Source: Spinacia oleracea (taxonomy: Eukaryota; Streptophyta; Magnoliopsida; Caryophyllales; Amaranthaceae). Taken from it: a stretch of DNA of 64,000 nucleotides. The position numbers and the translations under genes were made by a program. The notes beneath the pieces are model-generated. The model was not told the DNA's origin, searched no databases, and saw nothing but the letters and a program-made list of their open reading frames with translations. Shown piece after piece: positions 23,718 through 35,406 of the stretch (position 1 is its first letter; every line of letters starts with the position of its first letter). The DNA lies in the NCBI RefSeq assembly GCF_020520425.1, contig NC_079492.1, forward strand, positions 113,433,157 through 113,497,156. Direction: 5' to 3'.

Positions 23718-25198
23718 TGTGAGGGGGTCGAAAAAGCACGAGGCTAATGCGTGACCTCGTCCCTCGTGGGCGTGACGTTTCTTTTTGTCAAATCAAGTGT
23801 AATTGGATTTCCTGTGAGTTTACACCCAATTGACTAGTAATATAGGAGTCGCCATTCAGTTTTTAACGACAATGAGAAAAACTGACAAAACCCGGTTATC
23901 GTGACATAAAGGGAGTGCAAATATGTTTGACCACGACGGCCATAGGTTCCCTTGTGATCCCTGGTGTGGGGATCTCTCAACGTACACCCGCAAGGTAGAG
24001 ATTGAGGGTTCGGGGGACTGTAACTACCGAGAGGAGTACTCGCTCTTCGATAACTCCAGAGGCAGGATATCCTTACTAGCTCAGCATAAATAATTGAAGG
24101 GACATGCGTTAACTATTAAACTAATCTGAATTGATTTTAATAATATGCAACACATAATACTAGATCGATCGTGATTATCTTGTTTAGATTGATTTAAGGG
24201 ACCTAGCATGATAGTTCAATTTCCCAAGATATTATCTTTATTAGGCGTGATAGAACAATCAGATTTAATAGTTTAACAGTTTTATAAAAGGGCGAGGAAA
24301 GCGATTAAATCATGCAAAGGGACAGATTACGACGCACCCTTGAGAGGTGCGTCACGGTTCTCAGAAAACTAACCACTTTGGCTTTTCTATTTCTCCTTTT
24401 ATTTAACGAATCTCAAGTTCCCGGGCTTAATTCTCCAGCTACAAGGGACATGATACGTTATGTTCGATTTTTGGATCGATTGCGACAGAACGCGGGATCA
24501 ATTTCGCAGCGTGAGGCTTAGGCTTAGGGATTGGAGTCAATACTCAGAATATGAATTGTGTGTTGTGTGTCCTCTTCACGTCGAATTTGGGGCTGTATTT
24601 ATAGGGAAGAGTTCGTGGAAAGATAGAATTTTAGAGCACTAATCCAAGAAGAATTAGGAGAGAAAACGTTATCCAGGTAATTTCAGCGCCCAGGGCTGGG
24701 CGCCGAAGATTTCGGCGCCCAGAGCCAGGCGTTGGAAATAGGGTCTGGGCCGTATTTCCTTGTCATATTTGGACTCGTTGAATACGGAGTCTTTGAGACT
24801 TATCCGAGTCTTTTAGAGCGTATTAATTTTATGACGGAATGCGTCTGGGCCCGTTACGAACTCTAGGCTCGTTAGGATTTTAATTAATACGTAACTCTTA
24901 TTTTCGAATTATACTAGGAATAGGATTCCTCTTGCAAATTCTATCTCTTTTAGGATTTATGTCGGAGTGCAACACCTAATTCTGACAGGTTTTCATCTTT
25001 TATGACTTGCCATTTTTAACAACTACCTATCATGGCAGTTACTATTTTTAGCAGGTTTCTATAAATGGTAGGTTTGGGTGAAATGAAAAGGGTGATCGAG
25101 ATTCGTCATTTTATAGGAGATGCGTTGCCAAGTGGAGATTTATGTTCTCATCATCGAACCTTCCCTTTCGGGAATGAGGACAAAAGTAGGTGTCTACA
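23718..25198 (-). mobile_element. Solo LTR of a Tat/Ogre-type gypsy element
   Basis: A 1481-bp sequence begins TGTGAG and ends TCTACA on the plus strand (TGTAGA...CTCACA on the minus) and is flanked by ATACC on both sides (23713-23717 and 25199-25203). No internal region is present, so this is a solo LTR left by LTR-LTR recombination. Its two ends match, in inverse orientation, the LTR at 62215-62918, which is followed by a tRNA-Arg-like primer-binding site. The ORFs at 24312-24642 are short shadows within the LTR. A hairpin-forming GGGCGCC block sits at 24681-24733. Confidence 0.92.
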
Positions 25199-25203
25199 AT
25201 ACC

Positions 25204-25507
25204 AAAACGTAGAAAAATAACAACTTGCAAAAACCATTTTATAGAAGTATAAACCATGAAAATGAGTATGTAGCGTGTGTTTTCTTTAACTTGTGGAACT
25301 TGAAATTATCTGAATTTATAGGACCTTATTTAACTTATAGGACCTTGTTGGACCTTATTATAACTTATAGGACCTTATTTAATATATAAGACCTTATACC
25401 TTATTGAACCTTATTAGATTTTATTTAAAGTTTATTAGATTATTACTAAACTTTTATCCATTAGAATATTGGTAAAATATTACTAAATATAAATTAATAA
25501 CAGTAAA
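25204..25507. repeat. Periodic GGACCTTATT repeat block 1
   Basis: From about 25315 to 25435 the phrase AACTTATAGGACCTTATT recurs in degenerate form every 20-25 bp. A second block with the same phrase lies at 26885-27050. No gene. Confidence 0.5.
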
Positions 25508-26066
25508 TATAAATTTTTAGTATTTACTACCATAAAAATGCACCACTTTTGTATTTACTACTTTATGAAAATTTTATTGTAATTTACGATCTTAAATTTT
25601 GTTTTTTGTTTTGTATTCACTACAACTTTATGGTTTTCTCTTTTAAAATTAAGATATACTCCGTATCTTTCATTTTTTAGTCGTTTTAAGTGATTCAAAA
25701 CCCATTTCTCATTTATGTGTAAGAATTCCATATAGTCATTGCTTTTATAATTTTGTAAAAGATAAAACGACTTAAAAAATATTTGTAAAATTTTAAATAT
25801 TTGTGAACTATCAGACGAATTGTTTTAAAATGCTGTTCTTAATGAACTCCTAATATAAAAAGTAAAATATGGAGTAGAGAACTTTGAATCACTTTAAACG
25901 ATTAAGAAAGAAAAAAGATATATTAATTTTAAAATGAGAAAACTGTAAAGTGGTAGCGGTTCCAAATAAAACATACTTTAAGGTAGTAAATTACAATAAA
26001 ATTTTCATAAGATAGTTAATAAAAATTTGGGGTATTTTTAAGGTAGTAAATACCAAAATTTCCTTT
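25508..26066. mobile_element. Foldback-type inverted-repeat element
   Basis: The left ~190 bp and the right ~160 bp are imperfect inverted copies: TATTTACTAC, GAAAATTTTATTGTAATTTAC and a final TTTTCTCTTTTAAAATTAA on the left recur in reverse complement on the right. An inner pair (TCGTTTTAAGTGATTCAAA, near 25680 and 25885) continues the palindrome. No transposase, and the target duplication was not resolved. A MULE- or MITE-type origin is likely. Confidence 0.65.
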
Positions 26067-26576
26067 ATTATTTAGTTGTTATATTAATAATTATGTCTTT
26101 TATGTTATTATTAATAATATAAATTATTACTCCGTGATAATAATTCAAAATTTGTAAAATTCAAGTACGAATTCGACCCGTTTGTAAAATATTTGTGAAT
26201 GGCTCTTTAATAAACCGTTTTATATTTCGTAATGAGACTTTATCACGGACGAAAAACAACTCTTGGATACTCCCTACGAGTATTTCAAAAGTGACGGGTT
26301 TAGGAAAAAAATAGTAAGTTTGGAAGTTATTATTTTCAATTAATGCATTTATGTAAAGAAGTAATATTATGATTATTTGCGTCTCACCAAAAAGATCTTC
26401 CATTAATTTGTGATGTACACATAATTAAAAAGTGTTTATTAAATTTTTCCTTTATAATTACATTGATAGTAATTAACAATAACATATCAATTAATACTTA
26501 CGTATCATTGATACTCATTATGGCCAATTAGTAACCACAAATTATTTAATATAATAATATAAATATAATTTATTTA

Positions 26577-26844
26577 CACTATAAGAATTTGTATTTTTAA
26601 CGTCAACCTAATTACGACGGGTCAAAAATCCCGTCGCAAAAGCCTTTTGCGACGGGGATAACAAACAAACAATGACGGGAATAACCGTCGCAAATGTCTT
26701 TTACGACGGATTTACGACGGGATTTCTATTAACGACGGCCCCCTTTTATGACGGGTTCGCGACAAGAAATCCCGTCGTTAATCAACGATTATTGGCCTTT
26801 CGCGACGGGATTTCCCGTCGTTAATAGTACAATTTCTTATAGTG
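26577..26844. mobile_element. CACTA-type miniature element
   Basis: It starts CACTATAAGAA and ends TTCTTATAGTG, the inverted terminus of En/Spm (CACTA) transposons, and is flanked by the 3-bp duplication TTA (26574-26576, 26845-26847). The 268-bp interior is packed with CGACGGG/CCCGTCG motifs on both strands, like the subterminal transposase-binding repeats of this superfamily. No ORF. Confidence 0.9.
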
Positions 26845-27449
26845 TTAATATAACAACGCAAATAATTATAATATTTTGTATTTTAATATTGAAACTTATA
26901 GGACGTTATTGGAACTTATAAGACCTTATTAGAACTTATAAGTCCTTATTGGAATTTTATAGGATCTTATTTAACTTATAAGCCTTATCGGACATTATTT
27001 ACCTTATAGATTCTTACTTAACTTATAAGAACTTATCTGACTTATATAAATAAAATCCTATAAATTGAAAAGAACAATATCGTAATTGCATATCGACAAA
27101 ATTTTCTTTCAATAACCACGTACAATTTTCTTGATATTACTTAGTTGCATGCTTGGTTTTGCTTTTATGCCTAATGACTATCAACACCAATAAATAATGT
27201 ACTCCGTAAAAGTCAAACTATTAGTCTATTACAATTTACATGTAGTTAGAAATACAGGAAATACTTTATTTGTCAAATTGACGAGCAAATAGTCACACAT
27301 ATTCAACAAGAGTAACAAAGCCAAGAAAAAACTTCAAAGAAAGACCCACATTAGCCTCTTGCTTCGTTTTACTTACGTACTGAATTCTTACACTTTAGTT
27401 GGCAATTTTTTTTTTTTTTTTTCTGGTGCGAATGAGCCGGGAGTAATAT
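26845..27449. other. AT-rich spacer with GGACCTTATT repeat block 2
   Basis: 26885-27050 repeats the degenerate ~20-bp unit seen at 25315-25435. The remainder is AT-rich with a poly(T) run at 27405-27422. No gene seen. Confidence 0.45.
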
Positions 27450-27929
27450 CAGTGGCGGAGCCAAGTAGGTGCACCCCCCAAAAAAATTGGAAAAAAAAAA
27501 CTTATAGCTGAAATATAAGAGACCTGTTATTATATAAAACCGATCTCTTAGGTTATACTTACAAACACCCGACATCGGGCATACTATAGAGATAATACTA
27601 AGAGGCCAAGCTTTCGAAACAACTTGTCTCTTAGATGTCCGCATAAATATAGGGGGAAATCCTAGAGACCAGTTTATATAAAAAACCAGTCTCTTAGAGT
27701 TTTGAATTTAAACACCCCCTCGAATTAAGTTATTCTTTTCAGTTTTCAACACACATACATAATTGTAATAATTTTGTACGATTATAATATAAATATTGAT
27801 TAATTTTAGGACGGTACATTTTTTTTAGTTATATATTGTGTGTTATGGAAGATCACCGGACACAACACTCTAAAAATCCTGAAAACGCCATTGCCGACAC
27901 CCAAAAAAAAATTCCTGGCTCCGCCACTG
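27450..27929. mobile_element. hAT miniature element, 8-bp TSD
   Basis: Termini are CAGTGGCGGAGCCA at left and its reverse complement TGGCTCCGCCACTG at right. AGTAATAT flanks both sides (27442-27449, 27930-27937), the 8-bp duplication of hAT insertion. 480 bp, no transposase. Confidence 0.92.
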
Positions 27930-28313
27930 AGTAATATAAGCTATAAATAGGAGAGAAAGAATACGAACCTAAGACCTATAAGATACAAATGTCCAGTCTG
28001 AATTACTAGGCAAAAACTTAATCGGTAGTTGGCAACTTAATTATCATAACCAGAATATGAGGTCAACTAAAAAAGTGTAAAGCAAACAAATAATACACTA
28101 TCTGGCTATCTGCTTAGGGTTGGTATTCTTTAGTAATTGGCGTTATTACTTGTTAGGCAAACAAACTTTTTGCCACTAAAAAATGAGATACTTTATTAAT
28201 CTATCATCAAAAATTGGTATGTAATGTTAATTCTGATATTAAGTTAAATCAATAGTGGTTTGCACCCAAGTCAGGCAGTCCCCAGTACTTTTACGATATT
28301 TAGCTACGTAGTA

Positions 28314-28571
28314 AGAGGTTGTTTTTTCGCATATCAGATATGTGTGGAAACATACATATCAACTAAAAGACAAATAGTTAAAAGACAAAAAAGGAAGTAC
28401 AATTCATGTAAAAAAAGTACCATTCAGTAAAAACAAGTACCATTCTGTAAAAAAAGTACCATTTTTGTTTAAAAAAGTACTATTTAATTTTTTTTTTGTC
28501 CGTTTTCCTATTTTATTTTTTGTTCTGATATGTATTTGCTCATACATATATGATATACGCTTGTACTTCCT
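28314..28571. mobile_element. Mutator-like miniature element with AGTACCATT repeats
   Basis: CTACGTAGTA flanks both ends (28304-28313, 28572-28581). Ends are imperfect inverted repeats (AGAGGTTGTTTTTTCGCATATC against reverse complement AGGAAGTACAAGCGTATATC). The centre has four tandem-like AAAAAAGTACCATT units. 258 bp, non-coding. Confidence 0.7.
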
Positions 28572-28955
28572 CTACGTAGTAGTACTACTGTTAGGTCCGA
28601 CTTATGACTCGAAAATCAATACTTGTTGACATCGAAACCATTGACAAACTTTTTACTACAGTTTTGAGGATGCGTTACCATACCATTCCAAGCCAAATGA
28701 CTTGGGGTTACAATGGCTTTATGATTACGGGGCCTTTGTTAAGTATTGAATCCAAGATCTTGGGTATTATACAATAAAGACCTAATCGGCCGCTAATTTA
28801 ATTTGTTACATTACAATATATCTTGCTTTGAGTATGCTTTAATAAATTTTAACAAGTAAAGATTACTAACTCGTAAAAGTAATAATTAATTAGTGATGTG
28901 ATCGAGACTATTAATAAATGATTCAGTTCATTTTTCTCTCATTATATTGACTTAA

Positions 28956-29251
28956 CTAGTTTTTGGCCCGTTCTACGCACGGGCTATATTTTAGGAAACT
29001 CAATTAAAAAAATGGTAAATTGACATACCAAAATGATAAAGGTATAAATGTATAATACTTCACTAAAAACTTTCACTAATAATTTTGATAGTACGTAGAC
29101 ATACTAAAATTCCCAAGATGTATGGGTGGAAGCATTACTTTTATGGAATATATTATGAGCTCCCCAAGACCACAAATACATTCTTAGTTTTAGGAGTATA
29201 CGAAATATCTTTTTATCCAAGGGGTTTAAAAAAATGAGAATAAGAGAAATA
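28956..29251 (-). mobile_element. Helitron-like 3' end (minus strand)
   Basis: On the minus strand a hairpin (GCCCGTGCG...ACGGGC, 28965-28983) is followed by CAAAAACTAG and then T, the hairpin-plus-CTRR end of plant Helitrons. The 5' TC end was not located, so the right boundary given is only the next mapped element. No helicase is present. Confidence 0.45.
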
Positions 29252-29591
29252 GGGTGATATAAAGGTCGCAAGTTGCGACAACATTTAGTTGTCACAATCT
29301 TACGTGTCGCAGTTTAATTGGTACATATAGGCGCCACGTACGCTATGTGTCATCAGAATATTTTTACTATCAATTCAATATTTTTACTATGAAAATATGT
29401 AAATAAGATAGACGATATAAATAAGGAAACAAATTATAATATTAAGATTTTCCTACCTTTTTTGAAACATGTATAATATATTATATAAGTTAAATATTTT
29501 AATTTCCAATTTAAATCATGACACATAAGCATGCCATGTCATCATTGTGACACAGCTTAAAGGTCGCATGTTGCGACCTTTATCATTTTCG
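29252..29591. mobile_element. Mutator-like miniature element, 9-bp TSD
   Basis: AGAGAAATA occurs directly outside both ends (29243-29251, 29592-29600). The ends are inverted (TGATATAAAGGTCGCAAGTT against reverse complement TGATAAAGGTCGCAACATG), and the right end is itself palindromic (AAGGTCGCA-TGT-TGCGACCTT). 340 bp, no coding capacity. Confidence 0.8.
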
Positions 29592-31749
29592 AGAGAAATA
29601 TGCTAGTACGGAGTAACTAAGTTAAGCATATGTATTCTTTGAATTAAACCAAAGAAATCAACAGATCTTCAATATGCTAAGAAATTCACCATTGTTGTTT
29701 GTTGGATTAAAGACTATGTTTCAGTTGCCAAGTATACATGAAGTTTCGCACTCTATCCTTTGCATCACAATCAAGAAAAATACCCAAAAGGAAAATGACA
29801 TAAGAATTAAGAGTTGTGATCAAGAACGACACGTGATATGTCAAAATTTTGGAAAATATCAAAGACTAAACCATTTTTTAAAAACTCGAAATTATGCTTA
29901 TAGAGTTGGGGATGTGGTAGTAGTAGATGTCATACAGATTTCAAAACAAAGATGCATCCATGTTTGTCGGTTTTTAAGTCGTTTGTAAAAGAACTTGAAA
30001 TATGATGACGCTTGAGGCAAGTCAGGCAACGGGATGCAAAGAAGATGCACCGTTGATTAAAATGGGCTTAAAAAAATGAATATAATGATTGCTTTAACTA
30101 ATACCAACCTCATTAGAAGAAATATTTTTCCAAAAAACAATGGGGTGGACATGAATTAGAAGTTCATAACATAATTTTAACTTCCACCCACCTATATAAA
30201 AATAATAAATTCTTTAAAATGAAAAAATTTAGCAAAATAAGTCAGGGAGGAATATCGGTCTAAAAAAAATTGTAAACATGTAGGTTTAATAAATAGTCAA
30301 ATTCATTAACCAGAGAATTATAACCATCTGAAACGTTTCTCATTCTTGATTAACCATAACCGCCAATGTATTAATCAATGTCTCTAATTAAATTGTTTTA
30401 AACGGTTGTAAACTAAAATTGGAAAGGGAATGATGAAATGTTGAGGTGATTTATAATGTTTTAAATGAAGAATTGATTATGTATTCTTGGCCACATGTCT
30501 TCTAAGTGGTCATGATTATGTGTCTGCCACGTACTTTCAAAATGATATTGCTTACGTGTCGTAAAAAAGAAGTTGGTTTTCTTTTTTAAATACTAGGTAG
30601 TGATTGATATAATTGTGCACGTACAAAAAAATATATGACGTAATGGTTAAAATATGCGACTAACAAATGAGAGGTCACATTGTTCGATCTTTCGCCTCGC
30701 ACGCCCTCAAACCCAAATTGAATCGACTTAAACTAAACCGATCATACGAGTTAAATATTGTCTGCCACATCTTACTATTCTTCTAATTTGCAAAGTTATG
30801 CCGGTCCTGTAATAGTCAAAACATTATTTTACCTTTTTTTCAGGGGCGAATTTTTATGGGGTCCAAAATTTTTATGATTTGCGTTTTTTAGTAGGTTAAA
30901 GTTGAAAGGTGAATAATCAAAATATAAAATATGTAGTGATCGAATTTAGGAACTTTAATTTTGTGTTTTCATAATAATAAAACTTAATACCCAGTCGACG
31001 CGATTTTAATTTAAAATATCACGGTAAAGACGAGTTTTTCATACTTTGAAGGAGATTTACTTTATTATAAATAATTATCACTGAATAAATAGCATACAAA
31101 GACACTTGCGGGGCATTGTAAATCTATATACTAAGTAATTAATTAGACCTCTAAAAGGTGCAAAGTAACATGCAACTACAAGTCTATAAAAGTGGAGTAT
31201 AAAAATACGTGCATTAATAAGAGTATATCGTATGGAAATACAAAATCTTTTTACAGAAATACTAACACTACTATGTTTTTTTGTGTTTTTGTAAAGAAAA
31301 ATCATTAATCATTAAAAGTACTCCGTAAAAAATAAAAAGTGATGAAGAAAAAACGACTTACAAAGAAAAAAGGAAAACATAAAAACAAAATAAAAACATA
31401 AAAGATAAAAAAAAATTAATAAAAAAATCATATTTAATATCCTCTTAAAAGGGTTTGAATCCAAATGCTTGGGTAGAATATCAATCAAGCAACCATTATA
31501 CGAAAGATATTTCATTGTCATAATTTTAAGTTAATTATATGTATGTTAATTATTTCAAGTGCAATTAATTAACTCAATATCGATTTAAAAAAAATTGTGT
31601 CCCTTTGAATCCCTATTGGGCCAAATAGATCCGCCCTTGATTTTTTTGCGTGCCTGTAAACGGTAGAGAGAACTACTAGGACAATGACGTGTATATGGTT
31701 CAATATACTTTTTCTTACAGGACTACAGAACGAATACACTATCAAACCA
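29592..31749. other. AT-rich intergenic DNA
   Basis: No gene supported. A 104-codon plus-strand ORF at 29674-29988 has no recognisable domain and lies in unstructured AT-rich sequence. A weak tRNA-like patch near 30640-30700 may be a SINE relic. Confidence 0.4.
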
Positions 31750-31932
31750 ATTGAGGTTTGGATGAGTGGTTAAGGGTCTCTTGCTCCTTAACCAAGGTCT
31801 CGGGTTCGAGCTTTGGGAATGGAAAAAATCTCAACTGGGAGGGATGCTGCCCATCGAGGCACCCATGCAAACTCCCGCGGGAGATTAGTCCACTCGCCAA
31901 AAGCGGTGGGAACTCCTCGTAGTAGAACAAAA
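31750..31932 (+). mobile_element. tRNA-derived SINE upstream of the laccase
   Basis: Box A-like GATGAGTGGTTAAGGG (31761-31776) and box B GGTTCGAGC (31803-31811) mark an internal RNA polymerase III promoter. A non-tRNA body rich in GC follows and the unit ends in a 10-A tail. The orientation is the same as the laccase gene about 500 bp downstream. Target duplication is not clear. Confidence 0.75.
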
Positions 31933-32431
31933 AAAAAAGAGAATGGACTACGTAGAATTATGTGATGTTATGGTAAGTAGGGTAACAAGTCAATACGAAA
32001 GGAAGAAAATAAAAGGGCCTTTGAAACTACTACGAAAACTTGAACCTCATCTGAGAAGTCAATAAACAAGGTAACGAACAAATCAAAGATCGACGGTAAA
32101 ATAATGTAATGAAGATTAAAAGTGAATCATACACAATTAAAATCAACGATTAACCTACCCTTACTTACGCTACGCACATAATTTTCTGGTGTAAAATAGA
32201 CAGGGAAAATGGGTGCACCAAGCCACCAAATCCTCCTTATAGTTGGTCTAAGTACTTGATTAGAACCTAATTAATGTGCACATTAATTAATTAATTAAGT
32301 CGTACATTATTTTCCATATCATGATATCATTTTGTGTATATATAGAGCCATCACTTCTCTTCATATTATCCACACACAATCTCTTAAAAGCTTTACTCTA
32401 GCAAAGAATAGAGTGAAAGAGGTTAAGTGAG
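31933..32431 (+). promoter_or_regulatory. Laccase promoter region
   Basis: Contains ACCTACC at 32153-32159, the AC-I type element bound by MYB regulators of phenylpropanoid/lignin genes, and a TATATATA box around 32336-32343, about 90 bp before the start codon. An (ATTA)n microsatellite lies at 32283-32299. The motif match is seen; its function here is inferred. Confidence 0.5.
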
Positions 32432-34605
32432 ATGGAATTGCACAACAAAAAATGTGGCCTCTTCATTGGATTGTTCGTGTTTCTTGCATTTACGGCTTGC
32501 TTAGCAAGTGCGGCAACACACCATCACAACTTTGTTGTATGTTGTTTATGATGTTTACATGTATCGTCAGTGTTTGATTCACTTTCATACATGAAAATGT
32601 AGTTGATTTAACCACTACTTGTGTTTTTGTGATGATATATTAAAAAAAAACAGATTCAACCCAAGTCAGAGAGGAGGCTGTGCAACAACCAAGTGATTAT
32701 GACGGTAAATGGACAGTTTCCGGGGCCAACCCTGGAGGTACGGAATGGAGACACCCTAGTCATCAAAGTTACTAATGCTGGCAAATACAACATCAGTCTC
32801 CACTGGTAATTAATATCTTACAGAGCTAGTAAAAAACAAACAGTGGTTGAAACAGATATATTAAAGTGTTGTAAATGTTTCATTTAGGCATGGCATCCGG
32901 CAAATGAGAACACCGTGGGCAGATGGACCAGAGTATGTAACACAATGCCCAATTAGGCCAGGAGGAATCTACACATACCGTTTCACCATCGAAGATCAAG
33001 AGGGGACGTTATGGTGGCATGCTCATAGCAAATGGTTGCGAGCCACTGTATATGGAGCTCTAGTCATTTATCCAAAGCTAGGATCTTCATATCCCTTCCC
33101 AAAGCCTTCTAAGGAATTTCCTTTAATTCTAGGTAAGATGAATGATGTCCTATTCTCATCAGACTCCTTCAATTTGTATTTAAAATCGAATTCTGACAAA
33201 TTTTGTGTTTAATTGAAAGGGGAATGGTGGAACAGAGACCCAATGCAAGTCCTTCGACAGGCTATGGTTACAGGAGCAGCTCCAAATGTGTCTGATGCAT
33301 ATACTATCAATGCTCAACCTGGTGATCTATATGCATGCTCAAGTCAAGGTTTGGTTTTCTGCATTCTTTCAGTACTCTAATGTTCAACTGATCATGTCAA
33401 ATCTATTGCATAACTTAACCACAGTTTCAATTGCTATGCAGATACAAGTATATTCCCTGTTAAATCTGGGGAGACGTTTCTTCTCCGGATCATCAATGCT
33501 GCACTCAATCAACAACTCTTTTTTGCTATTGCTAACCACCAAATGACAGTCGTAGAAGCAGATGCGGCTTATACAAAGCCCTTCACTACCAATGTTGTCA
33601 TGATAGGGCCAGGACAAACAACCAATGTACTAGTCACTGCTAACCAACCACCAGGCCGTTACTACATGGCAGCTACAGCCTATGCTAGTGCTCCTGGGGT
33701 AGCCTTTGACAACACCACCACAACTGCAATTCTTGAATACAGAAGAAGCAGGAGTTCTTCAAGACCAGTTCTTCCACAACTACCAGTATGGAATGATACA
33801 AACACTGCCAACGCATTCACAGCTCGATTTAGGAGCATCTACAGGGGGAAAGTCCCACTTCGGATTGATGAAAACCTGTTTTTTACAATCAACCTCGGAC
33901 AAATCAACTGTTCACGTCCAAGTTTCCGTTGTCAAGCACCTAATAACACTAGATTCACTGCCAGCATGAACAATGTTTCATTCATGCTTCCAACAAGAAA
34001 TTCCATTCTGCAAGCTATGTACCAGAATACCCCTGGTGTCTTCACAACAGATTTCCCTCCAGTGCCCCCGGTGCAATTTGATTATACTGGAAATGTAAGC
34101 CGAGGGTTGTGGACTCCTGTTCCAGGGACAAAAGTATACAGGTTGAAATTTGGATCTCATGTACAAATAATTTTACAAAATACTAACATTGTCACAGTTG
34201 AAGACCATCCAATGCATCTTCATGGCTACCATTTCTTTGTTGTTGGTACTGGTAAAGGTAACTTCAATCCAACAACAGATCCTGCCAGATTCAATCTGGT
34301 TGATCCACCAGCAAGGAATACAGTCGGAACAACACCTGGTGGATGGGTTGCTATTCGATTTGTAGCTGATAACCCAGGTGATTTTCTTGATAATTATTGG
34401 ATTACACCCTTTTATCACCATATTACTCGTATACTTACGCTAATCTTTCTGTTTCTTGTCTATTGTTCTTGCAGGGGTTTGGTTAATGCACTGTCATCTT
34501 GATGTTCATATTGGGTGGGGTTTAGCTATGGTCTTCTTGGTTGAAAACGGTGTTGGTCAACTGCAGTCCTTGGAATCCCCTCCGCTAGATCTTCCTCAAT
34601 GTTAA
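32432..34605 (+). CDS. Laccase (multicopper oxidase), secreted
   Basis: Laccases are apoplastic blue copper enzymes that oxidise phenols such as monolignols with reduction of O2 to water. Six GT-AG exons: 32432-32536, 32654-32805, 32888-33132, 33220-33348, 33442-34377, 34475-34605, giving 565 aa, normal for plant laccases. Residues 1 to about 27 are a hydrophobic signal peptide ([19 protein letters not shown]). Copper-ligand blocks are all present: HWHG at 85-88, HAH at 130-132, HPMHLHG at 466-472, HCHLDVH at 528-534, with Leu539 at the T1 axial position. Many N-x-S/T sites are visible and the protein ends LPQC as in several family members. Cupredoxin domains 1, 2 and 3 follow in the usual order. 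The start is the first ATG after the TATA box and precedes the signal peptide. Which LAC subfamily it belongs to I cannot decide. No defect seen. Confidence 0.95.
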
Positions 34606-35272
34606 AGAGTACATGAAATTAAATCCAGCTTAATATCAAGGAATATATATAGCCTAAGTCACAAGTTCAAAGGACAGTTTTTTGTCACATAATAATGTAC
34701 GTAGTATACCATTTTTCATAGTCACTCGTTTCCATGTACCGAGCTCTGTTATCTTATGAATCAAAACTATTTAAGTTTCCATTTTTGATATGATCTTCAA
34801 ACATAGAACAAGTTCATACTGAGTTGCTTTCTAGAATAGTTGGTACAGGAGTTGTTTGAGAACCTGGCCAGAACAAAGACAAGTTTATGTTGTTCATCCA
34901 ACAAACCCCCTTTCCTATGTTGAAATTCTTAAACCTACTGATAGAAACTAAGGTCAACCTCAAAAGCTTAAAAGCATAACAAATCAAACACAAAAGTTCA
35001 ACAGAAATCCATTACTCGGAGGAAAGGAACTTTTTTTCATAATTTTTATTTTTTTATGTTTTTTTTACCGGGGAAAGGATTATCGCAAACAAAAATAAAT
35101 AAAGACGTAATGTATTTGTAAAACTACATGTACATAGTACATTTGCCTATTCACCTAATTTGCACTTATTTTTCCTAGACTTTTCTCATCCGGCTTTACC
35201 TGAACTTATCTTACAGATAAACTATATTTGACTAATCCTTATTTTTTCCGAACTTATCTAAAATAAATGGAA
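34606..35272 (+). other. Laccase 3' UTR and spacer
   Basis: AT-rich sequence after the laccase stop codon up to the copia insertion. No gene or structured element seen. Confidence 0.45.
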
Positions 35273-35406
35273 TGTAGGAAATTATCCTTGAGATTATTAT
35301 TGATTGTACGGGAGTATTTATACAAGTGTATACAAGAGATACTAGGGTTTACAAAGTATTCTATTTACTATAAATAACAATGCATAAAATATTTACAATA
35401 TATTTA

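Noticed and set aside
27369..27644. 91-codon minus-strand ORF
   Set aside because: Runs through a poly(T) tract and into the hAT miniature element; no protein features.
29674..29988. 104-codon plus-strand ORF
   Set aside because: No domain, AT-rich surroundings and no exon-intron or promoter context; chance ORF is the simplest explanation.
31761..31811. Possible tRNA gene
   Set aside because: Box A and B motifs are present, but no tRNA cloverleaf fits and a body plus poly(A) tail follow, so it is a SINE.
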